Shown: piece by piece, positions 7,365 through 15,508 of the stretch
Layout of the letters: every line of letters starts with the position of its first letter
Position numbering within the stretch: position 1 is the first letter of the stretch
Origin: CAZKUN01 sp964555935
Lineage (GTDB): Bacteria; Armatimonadota; Zipacnadia; Zipacnadales; VGFC01
Length of the DNA stretch: 33,175 bases
NCBI GenBank assembly: GCA_964555935.1
Contig: CAZKUN010000084.1
Coordinates: forward strand, 1 to 33,175
Direction: 5' to 3'
The notes under the pieces: model-generated
Told to the model about the DNA's origin: nothing
What the model saw: the letters and a program-made list of their open reading frames with translations, nothing else
The model's database searches: none
Translations under genes and position numbers: made by a program

Positions 7365-7803
7365 GCCGACCGCCGTCCCCTCCGGAATCGACTACCTCGT
7401 ATCGCTCGCCGCGGGTGACGCGAAGTTCCGCGAGCGCCTGATGAGTGACCGTCTCAGGGCCGCGAAGCGCGCGGGCGTTCGGCTGAGCGAGAGCGAGAGG
7501 ACGCTTCTGCTCGCGATGCCGGATGAGCAACTCGCGAGCATCATCGACAACACGACGCCCCGGCTCGCGCCGAGGCGGAGTTTCCTGCACAAGTCGATGC
7601 TCTGGGCGGCGGGACTGTTCGGTGGCGTGGCGATGACAACGACCACGGGGTGCCCCGGGCCCGGCCCGGAGATGGGCCAGCGCCCGCACATGGCGCCGGA
7701 GGGGGGCGCGGGCGACCCGACGCCCACCGAACCGCCAGGCGCGACGGCCCCCGACAATGCGACCCCGCGCCGCGGCGTGCCGCCACCCCCGAAAGGCGAA
7801 TAG
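7348..7803 (+). CDS. RiPP-precursor-like Tat lipoprotein, paralog D (divergent tail)
   Basis: The 151-residue product shares the leader-like domain (13-68) and twin-arginine segment (76-77, APRRSFLHK) with paralog C almost unchanged, then TTTTGC with Cys102. The tail is different: the R-P-D-V-P motif is reduced to MGQRPHMAP (109-117), followed by a Pro/Ala/Thr-rich stretch ending RRGVPPPPKGE. ATG 7348 follows GGGGAGG (7338-7344) and overlaps C by 17 nt. The stop TAG (7801-7803) is immediately followed by the ATG of the radical SAM gene, the tightest possible coupling without overlap. The conserved leader with a freely changing tail is what a modifying enzyme that reads the leader would permit. 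Confidence 0.72.
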   Translation: MKPGNEPTAVPSGIDYLVSLAAGDAKFRERLMSDRLRAAKRAGVRLSESERTLLLAMPDEQLASIIDNTTPRLAPRRSFLHKSMLWAAGLFGGVAMTTTTGCPGPGPEMGQRPHMAPEGGAGDPTPTEPPGATAPDNATPRRGVPPPPKGE

Positions 7804-9282
7804 ATGCCCGACATCACGCTGGTCAACGCGAACATGCTCTACGTGCGGTATGTCGATTCCGTCGAGCGCGAGTATCACGTCCCCCTCGGGCCGCTGTATC
7901 TGACCAAGGCGCTTGAGGAGGCGGGCTACGACGTCGACTTTCGCGACTACCAGCGCGTCGATTCCGACGACCCGTTCCAGCCCGGCGTGATGGCGGATTT
8001 CATGGCCGATTCCGCGCCCGTTGTTGGCGTGAGCGCGATGACGAACCTGCTTCCCTTCGCCATACTGGCGCTCAAGGAGTTCAAGCAGCGCCACCCCGAC
8101 AAGCTCGTCGTCCTCGGCGGCGTCGGGCCGATGAGCATCGAGGAGAAGATTCTCACGCGCTTCCCATGGATCGACGTGGTCGCCCGGGGAGAGGGCGAGA
8201 AGACCATCGTCGCGCTCATGGAAGCCGCGAAGACCGGCGGCGTGCTTGAGGACGTGCCCGGCATCTTCTACCGCAGGAATGGCAGCATCCGCCAGAATCA
8301 ACCCGCCGAGCGCTTCACGGATCTCGACGCGTTGGGCCTGCCGGCGTTTCACAAGATCGACTTGCCCGCGTATGACGCCTACGGCATGGTCACCTCGCGC
8401 GGGTGTCCGTACCCATGCACGTTCTGCAGCGTCGCGCCGATCTGGGGACACGCCTCTTACTTCCGCGGCGATGACAGCATCATCGAGGAGATGAAGTTCC
8501 TCCACGAGAACGCCGGCGCGGAGCTGTTCCTGTTCCAGGACGAGTTCTTCGTCTCCAGCAAGCCGCGTGTCATGAGCTTCTGCGAGGCGCTGGAGAAGTC
8601 CGGCCTCAAGGTCATGTGGAAGGCCTTCGGGCGCATCAACCTCACCGATGAGGAGACGATGCGGGCGATGGAGCGGACGGGCTGCGTTGAATTGCGGTAT
8701 GGGGTTGAATCCGGCTCAGACCGGATCCTGGAGAAGACGAAGAAGGGATTCACCGCCGCCGAGGCCACCGAGGTGGTTGGCAGGGCGGTCGATATCTTCC
8801 GGCGCGTGGACTGCTTCTACGTGTGGGGGTTCCCGTTCGAGACGATGGAGGACTTTCATCAGTCGCTGTTCCAGATGATCGCCTTCAGGATGATGGGCGC
8901 GCGGATCTTGCCCTCGCTGCTGTGCCTGCTGCCCCAAACGGAGATCTTCCGCGAGGAGGGCCTCGAGGACAAGCTGGAGTTCTGCCGCGAGCTATTCCCC
9001 GAGTATATGATCACCGGCCACGAGGTCAGCCACTCGGGGCATGTCTCGGCCGCTCCCGAGCACGAGTATCTCTTCGATTTCATCCAGCAGCACCCGGATC
9101 TATTCCCCGGATTCTTCCACGTCGACCTGGAGAACAACGTCTTCCCGAAGCTGAGGATGTTGCAGGAGTTTGGTTTCTACCCCGCTGACGACGCTCCCCC
9201 CGATCCCGAGAGCTGCGGCGCCCACTCGCCCCGCGTCGCCACCCCACAAGAGCGCATGTTGACGGCCCGAGCGAAGGACTAG
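7804..9282 (+). CDS. Cobalamin-binding-domain radical SAM enzyme
   Basis: The 492-residue product has an N-terminal B12-binding-type Rossmann domain (about 1-145; PLGPLYLTKALEEAGYDVDF, VVLGGVGP and VVARGEGEKTI are typical of class-B radical SAM proteins). The canonical DxHxxG cobalamin-ligating motif is not visible, as in many of this class. The radical SAM core follows, with the [4Fe-4S] ligands Cys201, Cys205 and Cys208 in SRGCPYPCTFCS, then FQDEFF and ELRYGVESGSDRIL. There is no SPASM or Cys-rich C-terminus. Known relatives methylate unactivated carbons or rearrange ring systems, some acting on RiPP precursors. Its start abuts the stop of paralog D, so the four precursor-like proteins are the natural candidate substrates. 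GAAAGGCGA at the end of D serves as ribosome site. Confidence 0.88.
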   Translation: MPDITLVNANMLYVRYVDSVEREYHVPLGPLYLTKALEEAGYDVDFRDYQRVDSDDPFQPGVMADFMADSAPVVGVSAMTNLLPFAILALKEFKQRHPDKLVVLGGVGPMSIEEKILTRFPWIDVVARGEGEKTIVALMEAAKTGGVLEDVPGIFYRRNGSIRQNQPAERFTDLDALGLPAFHKIDLPAYDAYGMVTSRGCPYPCTFCSVAPIWGHASYFRGDDSIIEEMKFLHENAGAELFLFQDEFFVSSKPRVMSFCEALEKSGLKVMWKAFGRINLTDEETMRAMERTGCVELRYGVESGSDRILEKTKKGFTAAEATEVVGRAVDIFRRVDCFYVWGFPFETMEDFHQSLFQMIAFRMMGARILPSLLCLLPQTEIFREEGLEDKLEFCRELFPEYMITGHEVSHSGHVSAAPEHEYLFDFIQQHPDLFPGFFHVDLENNVFPKLRMLQEFGFYPADDAPPDPESCGAHSPRVATPQERMLTARAKD

Positions 9283-9316
9283 CAGAGAATAGGGTGCCGT
9301 AAGCACAAGCCTCCGT

Positions 9317-9740
9317 GTAGGAGCTGCTTTAGCTGCGACGCGCCAGACTTGGTGACTCGCTCNNNNNNNNNNNNNNNNNNNNNNNNNNNNNNNNNNNNNN
9401 NNNNNNNNNNNNNNNNNNNNNNNNNNNNNNNNNNNNNNNNNNNNNNNNNNNNNNNNNNNNNNCGTGGCCGGTCGCCACTTGCGGCCTTGGGAGTGCTCAT
9501 CCGGGCTGAATCTGTCGCGGCTGAACCCGCTCCTACACGACGGGCTTACGACCGTGAGGCAGAGCCTCCGTGTAGGAGCTGCTTTAGCTGCGACGCGCCA
9601 GACTTGGTGACTCGCTCTCAGTGCTGCTCTTGGCACCCACCTCGGTCGTGGCCGGTCGCCACTTGCGGCCTTGGGAGTGCTCATCCGGGCTGAATCTGTC
9701 GTGGAAACTCGCGGAGTTTCCCTGCTGAACCCGCTCCTAC
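9317..9740. repeat. Type-II REP array (about 184-bp unit) containing the assembly gap
   Basis: Forward copies start at 9317 and 9572 (centre AGCTGC-TTTA-GCTGC). Inverted copies are at 9514-9536 and 9698-9740, the latter carrying the nested hairpin GGAAACTC-GCG-GAGTTTCC (9703-9721). The spacer with CGCCACTTGCGGCCTTGG is shared by all units. Identical sequence on both sides of the N run shows that the gap sits in this tandem array. No gene is seen in 9283-9889. Confidence 0.85.
9363..9462. other. Assembly gap (100 N)
   Basis: Exactly 100 undetermined bases, the usual placeholder for an unknown gap length. The flanks belong to consecutive repeat units, so the real number of units here is unknown. 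Confidence 0.98.
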
Positions 9741-9811
9741 ACGTCGGATTCACGGCTGTGACGAGGGGCCTCCCACGCGAAGGGCCTGTTGGCGCGGACC
9801 GCGCTGGGAGG

Positions 9812-9891
9812 TTTACACCGGGACCGTCGCGGCGTATAGTACAAATATAGAGAATTGTACAAATAGTAAGAAATGGTAGGTTCGTACAAAT
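9812..9891 (+). promoter_or_regulatory. Sigma-70-type promoter with three GTACAAAT operator-like repeats
   Basis: A -35 TTTACA (9812-9817) and -10 TATAGT (9835-9840) are 17 bp apart. GTACAAAT occurs three times: 9839-9846 (touching the -10), 9857-9864 (inside the palindrome TTGTACAA), and 9884-9891 (overlapping the start codon). Phd-type antitoxins repress their own promoters through such sites, so autoregulation is likely. Confidence 0.68.
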
Positions 9892-10177
9892 GGCCCATGC
9901 CGATGACGACGGCACCATCCGCCTCCCGATGTCGGAGTTTCGCGCCGACCTCGCGACCCTAATGAACCGGGTTGCGTTCGGCAAGGAACACATCGTCGTC
10001 CAGCGTTCGGGGAAGGACGTGGCTGCCGTGGTGCCTGTCGAGGCGCTGGCGATGCTGGAGGCCATCGAGAATGCGTATCTCGTCCGCGAGGCGGAGAAGG
10101 CCTTCGCCGAGGGTGGGGAGCCCATTCCGTGGGAGGAGTTCAAACGAGAGTTAGATCGAAAGCGTGACGGCGAGTGA
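9890..10177 (+). CDS. Phd/YefM-family antitoxin, no partner toxin found
   Basis: The 95-residue product matches the Phd/YefM fold: MSEFRADLATLMNRVAFGKEHIVVQRSGKDVAAVVPVEAL, i.e. a DNA-binding N-terminus with the 'G..vvV.R.GK.vAvlvs.e.y..L' strand-helix signature, followed by a helical toxin-binding tail (EKAFAEGGEPIPWEEFKREL). It acts as DNA-binding repressor and toxin neutraliser in type II systems. GGTAGG lies 9 nt before ATG 9890. A RelE/ParE- or Doc-type toxin gene would be expected next, but the following 60 bp hold only a short open stretch and then a type-I REP composite. It is an orphan antitoxin, or its toxin was lost when the repeat arrived. Confidence 0.85.
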   Translation: MAHADDDGTIRLPMSEFRADLATLMNRVAFGKEHIVVQRSGKDVAAVVPVEALAMLEAIENAYLVREAEKAFAEGGEPIPWEEFKRELDRKRDGE

Positions 10178-10236
10178 GTTGCCCGCTGTGAAGTCGCTTG
10201 CGACCAAGCCAAGCGCTGGAAGCGTTCGACATCACT

Positions 10237-10331
10237 GTAGGAGGGGTTTCAACCCCGACATGTCGTGCGCGTGGCGCAGGCATTCTTGCCTGCGGCCGTT
10301 TCCACGGCGTCGGGGTTGAAACCCCTCCTAC
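10237..10331. repeat. Composite repeat: type-I REP pair enclosing a type-IV palindrome
   Basis: The outer copies are at 10237-10259 (forward) and 10309-10331 (inverted). The inner palindrome at 10271-10297 (GGCGCAGGCATTC, TTGCCTGCGGCC) is the same family as the one inside the ADP-ribosylglycohydrolase gene at 749-782. It lies exactly where a toxin gene partner of the antitoxin would be expected. Confidence 0.85.
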
Positions 10332-10353
10332 AGTGGGCCGTCGACTGGACCGA

Positions 10354-11978
10354 CTAGCCCGCCCCTCCGTACACCCTCCGATACTCCTCCATCCTCTCCC
10401 GCCACACGTCCTCCAGCGGCCCTGTGACGCCCAGCAGCACGGGCTGGTACTTGGGGTCGAGGTCGGCGTGTTCGGCGAACCAGCCGCCGATCGAGGCGAT
10501 GAAGTCGGGCATCAGCACCGCGATGGTGCGGTCGAAGCCCCGGCCGAAGGCCTCGCCCGTGAGGTGGGTCTGGTCCTTAAAGAACTGGCTCCGCGCGAAA
10601 GCGCCGAACAGCCTGCCGTTGGCATGGCAAACCCGCTTCGCCAGCGCCCCCTGGGCCATGAAGTACATCCGGTGGCGTTCGCTGTTGTCGACCGCCTCAT
10701 CATACGCCTCGTATGACAGATTGCGGTCGGCGCGGACGTGGATCGACTTCGTCGTCTCGTGCAGCATCCCCGCGAACCACGGGCTGGCCATCAGCCGGTC
10801 CATGTCCGTCCCCATCACCACCGGGTTGAGCACGTCGTATTCGTCGTAGTCGGCAAGCGTGACCGTCTCGGTCTGCAGCTCGCCATCGGCGTCGCGGTAG
10901 GGGAACGAGATCGGCTCTTGCGACGCCTCGCGCAGCGAGTACCACATCGGGAGCTGGAAGTAGATGACGCCCTGGAACCATGGATTGCCCCCTTGCGCCA
11001 GGCACCACTCGCGCGCGACGCGCTCGATGAAGCCCGTCCACGTCTCGTAAACCCAGTCCTCCCACACGCGCCAGTGGTCTGTCTCGGACAGATCGACGAA
11101 CTCCACCCACTCCGGCAGCGCGACGGTGGCGTCATCGTCGTTGAACTCGTTGCGGTCGGCGGGGAGCTTTTCATAAGTGAGGCCCCGCTCGCGCGCGTAG
11201 GTAACGAAGCTGTCGCGGGCAGCCTGCGAGAACAGCGGCACCGCGCGCTTGACGGGATTCAGGTATGAGTAGCGCGGATCCGCGTCGACGAACAACTCGC
11301 GGTGGGTCTTCTTGCCGAGACGCATGACTGTTTCGGGCGATGCCACGTCATGCTCCGTCTCGTGCTCGGACCACACCGATTCCCAGTTGCTCGACAGCAT
11401 GCACTCGTTCAGCACGATATACCCGCACAGCGGGCCGATGGACTCGTCCTCGGGCCCGTCATGACGAAAGACGCGGGCGATGTTGGCGAGGAGCTTCTCG
11501 ACAGCCTGTTCGTTCGTGAGGTCGAGCATCTCGCCGGTGAACTTGATCTTCGACTCATTCTCATCCGGGGGAGGGGGGCGCGGTGCCAGACCGATCCATC
11601 GGCCTTCAGCGACAGCGCGCGGTAATCGGCCGGCTGCGCGGCGATGTCATCAGGACGGAAGAAGCCGGGCAACCGCGGGAAGCTCCAGAAGCCCACGAAC
11701 ATTCTTTGCTGCTCTTCGGAGACCTCGCGCATCGCGCCCGCGAGGTCACGGACGTCCTGCCGCCCGGCGACAGTGTCGACGTCGAGGTCCAGCACCTCGG
11801 AGCCGTCGAAGAACTGGCTGATGCCCTCGACGCGCAGTTTCTTGCGCTCAGGCGTCGCGCAGAACCACATGGGCGGATCGTTGGTGGTAAAGCCCGATTG
11901 GATGTAGGTGAAGGGCAGCTCGGGCTCCTGCGCGCAGGCCAGCATGGCCGCCGCCAAGAGGATTGGGATGAGGATCAT
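10354..11978 (-). pseudogene. Secreted GH42-like TIM-barrel protein, split by a frameshift
   Basis: Two frames together encode one protein of about 540 residues. The 5' part starts at ATG 11978 with a signal peptide (MILIPILLAAAMLACAQ) and runs FTYIQSGFTTNDPPMWF to WHRAPLP. The 3' part resumes in another frame with DENESKIKFTGEMLDL and ends at 10354. The junction is the C-rich tract read from 11580 to 11568; one missing C would restore the frame. GYIVLNE (an Asn-Glu pair typical of clan GH-A acid/base residues) and FSQAARDSFVTYARERG recall GH42-like barrels. Taken alone, the 3' open frame from ATG 11529 encodes 391 residues without the signal peptide. Whether the indel is real or a sequencing error cannot be told here. 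Family assignment is tentative. Confidence 0.62.
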
Positions 11979-12000
11979 GGTGAGGGTCTCCGTGGTGCGG

Positions 12001-12260
12001 CGCCACTTGCGGCCTTCGTGCTGTTCATCGAGGATGAATCTGTCGCGGCTGAACCCGCTCCTACACGTCGGGTTTACGGCTGTGAGGCACGGCCGCCGTG
12101 TAGGAGCTGCTTTAGCTGCGACCCGCCAGACTTGGTGATCTGCGCCCGATGCTGCTTCCTGCGCCCAGCCCCCGGCCGGTCGCCACTTGCGGCCTTCGTG
12201 CTGCTCATCGAGGATGAATCTGTCGCGGCTGAACCCGCTCCTACACGGCGGATTCACAGC
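12001..12260. repeat. Type-II REP tandem array, 180-bp period
   Basis: The block beginning CGCCACTTGCGGCCTTCGTG at 12001 recurs at 12181, a period of 180 bp. Inverted copies are at 12042-12064 and 12222-12244 (GTCGCGGCTGAACCCGC), with a forward copy at 12100-12122. It accounts for nearly all of the 319 bp between the two flanking minus-strand genes; no gene is seen in it. Confidence 0.88.
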
Positions 12261-12297
12261 TGTGAGGCACGGCCGATATGGCGGGCCTGCGGCGAGG

Positions 12298-14709
12298 TCA
12301 CTCCGCCGCCGGCGGCTCGATCCCCTGCATCGCGCGTATCGCCTCGAGACTCAGTGCGCCGCGATTTCCCACGCGGCTGCCGATGATCTCGATCGCGCGG
12401 AGAGAGCCGCGGAACTGACGGTCCATGCCCGACCCGTGGAGCGTCGGGTTGTAGTGGCCAATGGTCAGAAGTTGGCTGCCCTTGTCCGTCGGGCCCTCGT
12501 TGTAGTCGGTCGTGGCGACGAGTTCAGCGGGCGTGGCCAGGCTGCCGATATACCACTCCACGCTGCCCGCGGTTTTGCTGGAGTCATACGTCACCGCGAA
12601 GAAGGTCCACTCGTTCAGCGGCAGCGCGTCCGCGGGCGTGTCGTTGTCCGCGCCGTCGGGCCACTCGTTGACCGCCAGCCGCAGACGGCCGTCGTCGAGG
12701 GTCACGAGGTCCAGCCCGGCGTGGTCGTAGTTGAGATTGCAGAGGATTCGGTTGCCGCCCGAGCCCGTCTCGCGGCTGACGGGATGCGCCCAGCCGGTGA
12801 TGGTGAACGAGCCCAGGCCCTCAAGGTCGGTGACGGGCTCGGCGCCGACGCCGATCCAGTCCCATGGCTCGCCCTCGCCGAAGACGAACGAGCCGTCCTC
12901 ACCGCGCGTGGGGTCGCCGTTGAGCGCGAGTTCGTGTGACTCATCCTCCGCGAAGCCGGCGCGAACGATGGGCGTCATCTGCGCGAAATCGACAGAGATG
13001 CGCGCGTAGGCGGTGCTGGAGATGCCGTTATCGGTGGTGACGGTGAGCTTGGCGGTGTATAGTCCCGGCTCCTCATAGACGTGCATCGGCCGTCGCCCGC
13101 CGCCGGTGGCGCCATCGCCGAAGTCCCATTCACATTTGACGCCCTCGGGGCCGCTGAACTTCACGCGGATGGGCGCCACGCCTTCGCTTGGTTCGACCTC
13201 AACCACTGCCGGCGGCCGGCGCTCTTCATCGTCGCCATAGGCCGTAATGAGCAGCGCGTAGCCTGACTTCGGCGGCGCGAGGGTGACCTTGCCTGGCTCC
13301 GCGTCGTTCAGCGGCGTCGTGGTCATCTCCCACGGGTCGATGCCGTCGACGCGATAGGCGGTCTCGCCAGGGAGCTTCAGCGTGGTCGGCGACTCGCTCA
13401 GGAAGTATATGAGGTATTGCTCGCCCGGTTTCGCGACGGCGTAGTTTCCCTGCGAGAGCTTCCGATCGGGCTGCATGTCCGCGAAGGGGATGCTCTCCAG
13501 CAGCTCGCGCAAGAAGGCGATCCGCGTCGGGCTCTCGCCGTGCAGCACGCCCCCCTTGGACCACCAGAGGATGTCCTGTTCGTGCATGTACGTCTCGCCA
13601 TGGCCGACATACGCGCCGCTGGTCGCGCCGAGCCAGAACTTGTTGACGAGTTCGGGCGCGGTCAGATTGCCCCAGCCCTGCGGCACGTCGCCCTCGTACC
13701 GGACCTCATCGTAGACGAGCGGCTTCTTGTATTTCTCTCGCAGCTCGACCGCATTGGCGAATTGGCTGGTCTGGATGCTCGCGTGAGTGACCCAGGGCTT
13801 CGTGTGGTCGTACCACTTGGCCCCATTGTGGTTGCCGCGCGGGTGGTCGTAGGGGTCTGAATCGCGGACGATGTTGAAGAACCGATCCCAGTCCTCCATC
13901 GTCTTGGCCTTCATGAAGTCGAACTCATTCGCCATCGACCACCAGACGTTGCGGTAACTCGCCAGCCGCGCCACCACGTAGCGCAGGTAGAGGTCATCCG
14001 CCTCGGCGGGCATCGATTGGAAGCCCCAGCGGTCGTACGGGTGGAGGAGGATGATGTCCGCCTCGATCCCGAGCTGCATGAGATCATCGACTCGTCCCTC
14101 GAAGTGGCGGAAGAACTCGGGATTGAAGCGCGTGAAATCCCATTCCGTCGGCGCCGTGCCTTCGTAGGGGTAGTAGACGGGCTCGTTCTCATTGTAGGTA
14201 TAGGCCTTGGGGAAGACGCACATCCGCAGCTTGTTGAACGGCGCGGACGCGAGCGTGGTCAACGTCTGTTGCTCGAGTTCGTCGCCCTGGTGCGCCCAGG
14301 CATAGCACGTGGTGCCGATCTGGATGTATGGCGTGGCGTCCGCGTATGCGAAGTGGTGCGTGTTATGCACGCCAACCGGCCCGTGGTTGCCCTCGGATGC
14401 CGGGCCGACGACGAACGTGCCCGTCTTCTCGTTCAGGCCGGCGTCGCCAGACTCGGTCGCGTAGGCCCACTCGCCCTCAACCGTGGGCATCAGCCGGGCT
14501 TTCCAAGCGTTCTCGCCATCGCAGAAGCCGTCGACCGTGACCGATTCGTCGCCACACGTGAAGGTGCATTTCAGCGTGACCTCAGTGAAGGGGTTCTCGT
14601 ACTCCCCCTCCTGCGTCAGCGCGACCTCGTACCGTCCCCACAACTCCACATCCTGCGCCGAGACGCCGGTCATAATCATCACTCCCAGAGCCAGCATGGC
14701 CAATCTCAT
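12298..14709 (-). CDS. Secreted DUF5060/DUF4038 glycoside-hydrolase-like protein with PKD and LamG-like domains
   Basis: The 803-residue product starts at ATG 14709 with GGAGGAAA upstream. Order: signal peptide (MLALGVMIMTGVSA); DUF5060-type beta-sandwich (VELWGRYEVALTQEGEYENPF); DUF4038 apiosidase-like TIM barrel (PYIQIGTTCYAWAHQ, FNKLRMCVFPK, DRWGFQSMP), with Glu residues in WSMANEFDF and LVYDEVRYEG positioned as acid/base and nucleophile; a DUF5605-like strand region; a PKD domain (CEWDFGDGATGG); and a C-terminal concanavalin A/LamG-like domain (SFTITGWAHP to LTIGHYNPT). Related barrels cleave plant-type side-chain sugars such as apiose; the substrate here is unknown. The ORF extends to 14862 only through a repeat. 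It follows the GH42-like gene's repeat array on the same strand and may belong to the same glycan-degradation set. Confidence 0.83.
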   Translation of the reverse strand: MRLAMLALGVMIMTGVSAQDVELWGRYEVALTQEGEYENPFTEVTLKCTFTCGDESVTVDGFCDGENAWKARLMPTVEGEWAYATESGDAGLNEKTGTFVVGPASEGNHGPVGVHNTHHFAYADATPYIQIGTTCYAWAHQGDELEQQTLTTLASAPFNKLRMCVFPKAYTYNENEPVYYPYEGTAPTEWDFTRFNPEFFRHFEGRVDDLMQLGIEADIILLHPYDRWGFQSMPAEADDLYLRYVVARLASYRNVWWSMANEFDFMKAKTMEDWDRFFNIVRDSDPYDHPRGNHNGAKWYDHTKPWVTHASIQTSQFANAVELREKYKKPLVYDEVRYEGDVPQGWGNLTAPELVNKFWLGATSGAYVGHGETYMHEQDILWWSKGGVLHGESPTRIAFLRELLESIPFADMQPDRKLSQGNYAVAKPGEQYLIYFLSESPTTLKLPGETAYRVDGIDPWEMTTTPLNDAEPGKVTLAPPKSGYALLITAYGDDEERRPPAVVEVEPSEGVAPIRVKFSGPEGVKCEWDFGDGATGGGRRPMHVYEEPGLYTAKLTVTTDNGISSTAYARISVDFAQMTPIVRAGFAEDESHELALNGDPTRGEDGSFVFGEGEPWDWIGVGAEPVTDLEGLGSFTITGWAHPVSRETGSGGNRILCNLNYDHAGLDLVTLDDGRLRLAVNEWPDGADNDTPADALPLNEWTFFAVTYDSSKTAGSVEWYIGSLATPAELVATTDYNEGPTDKGSQLLTIGHYNPTLHGSGMDRQFRGSLRAIEIIGSRVGNRGALSLEAIRAMQGIEPPAAE

Positions 14710-14785
14710 GTCCGCACGTTTCCTCCATCGAATCAGGCGAGTACGTGGTGTTCGCGCTGAGATAGCGCGGCGCCTTGTTGTCACT

Positions 14786-14997
14786 GTAGGAGGGGTTTCA
14801 ACCCCGACAGCCGTGGCCGCCTGTGCCTGCGGGTCTCCTGACCCGCTCCGTGGTCCGTCCATCTGTCCGTGCCTGCGGGTCTCCTGACCCGCTCCGTTGC
14901 GCTGCGCGATCCGTACGGATAACGAAGCGGGTCAGGAGACCCGCAGGCACGGGACCGGAACGCATAGCGATCGTGTCGGGGTTGAAACCCCTCCTAC
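14786..14997. repeat. Composite repeat: type-I REP pair enclosing one and a half type-III palindromes
   Basis: The forward outer copy is at 14786-14808 and the inverted outer copy at 14975-14997. Inside, the left arm GTGCCTGCGGGTCTCCTGAC occurs twice (about 14823 and 14868) and the right arm once (about 14927-14952), around ATCCGTACGGAT. This suggests unequal exchange or a second insertion within the element. The 14710-15106 gap holds nothing else recognisable. Confidence 0.85.
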
Positions 14998-15106
14998 AGG
15001 GACGGTATTGCAGGTCCCGATGGCCGCCATAGCGCAACCTTAATCTGTCACGGGCGTTCGTTGTGTCAGAACGCGCCAGAACACGAATTGTTGCCTGCAG
15101 CCGGGG

Positions 15107-15481
15107 GTGCATCTGTTGCCTGAGGAAGAGAACGAGCGGACGGTCGTCATCAAACACAACAAATACGCTCGACACGAGGCGTGTGGGATCTGCGACATGG
15201 ACCGGCCGCTGTGCATCGGCCCATGCCTGTTCCTGGACGGGTCGTGGATCGGCGTGTGCGAGGAGTGCGCGCGCGAGTCGTCGCCGGGGCTGGTGGCGAT
15301 GCTCGATTCGCAGGAGGCGCAGAAAGCCTACTGGACGGCCGAGCGGGATGACAGCGGGAAGCGCTACCGCGTGGCTCGCGAGGACAAGATCGACACCCTC
15401 CAAGCGCACCTGGCGTTCCTCAACGCCCAGATCGCGGCGACCGAGACGCAGCTCGAGAAGCTGAAGGACGAGACCGACTAG
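15107..15481 (+). CDS. Small Zn-ribbon and coiled-coil protein of unknown function
   Basis: The open frame encodes up to 124 residues. A Cys cluster in the first half (CGICDMDRPLCIGPC, then CEEC) has two CxxC knuckles and two further Cys, typical of a zinc ribbon. The C-terminal 40 residues (DTLQAHLAFLNAQIAATETQ and on) show heptad-like leucines of a coiled coil. The start is uncertain: GTG 15107 has no clear ribosome site, and TTG 15116 lies 8 nt after GGGGG; ATG is not available. I do not recognise a family. It converges on the beta-helix gene that ends at 15509. Confidence 0.55.
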   Translation: MHLLPEEENERTVVIKHNKYARHEACGICDMDRPLCIGPCLFLDGSWIGVCEECARESSPGLVAMLDSQEAQKAYWTAERDDSGKRYRVAREDKIDTLQAHLAFLNAQIAATETQLEKLKDETD

Positions 15482-15508
15482 ACGACACCTCGTGCCGCTG
15501 TCTGGCTC

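Noticed and set aside
7804..9282. SPASM/twitch-type peptide-modifying radical SAM enzyme
   Set aside because: There is no C-terminal Cys cluster; the N-terminal B12-type domain places it in the cobalamin class.
10163..10236. Remnant toxin gene after the antitoxin
   Set aside because: A GTG frame exists for about 20 codons before entering the repeat, but it shows no RelE/ParE or Doc motif.
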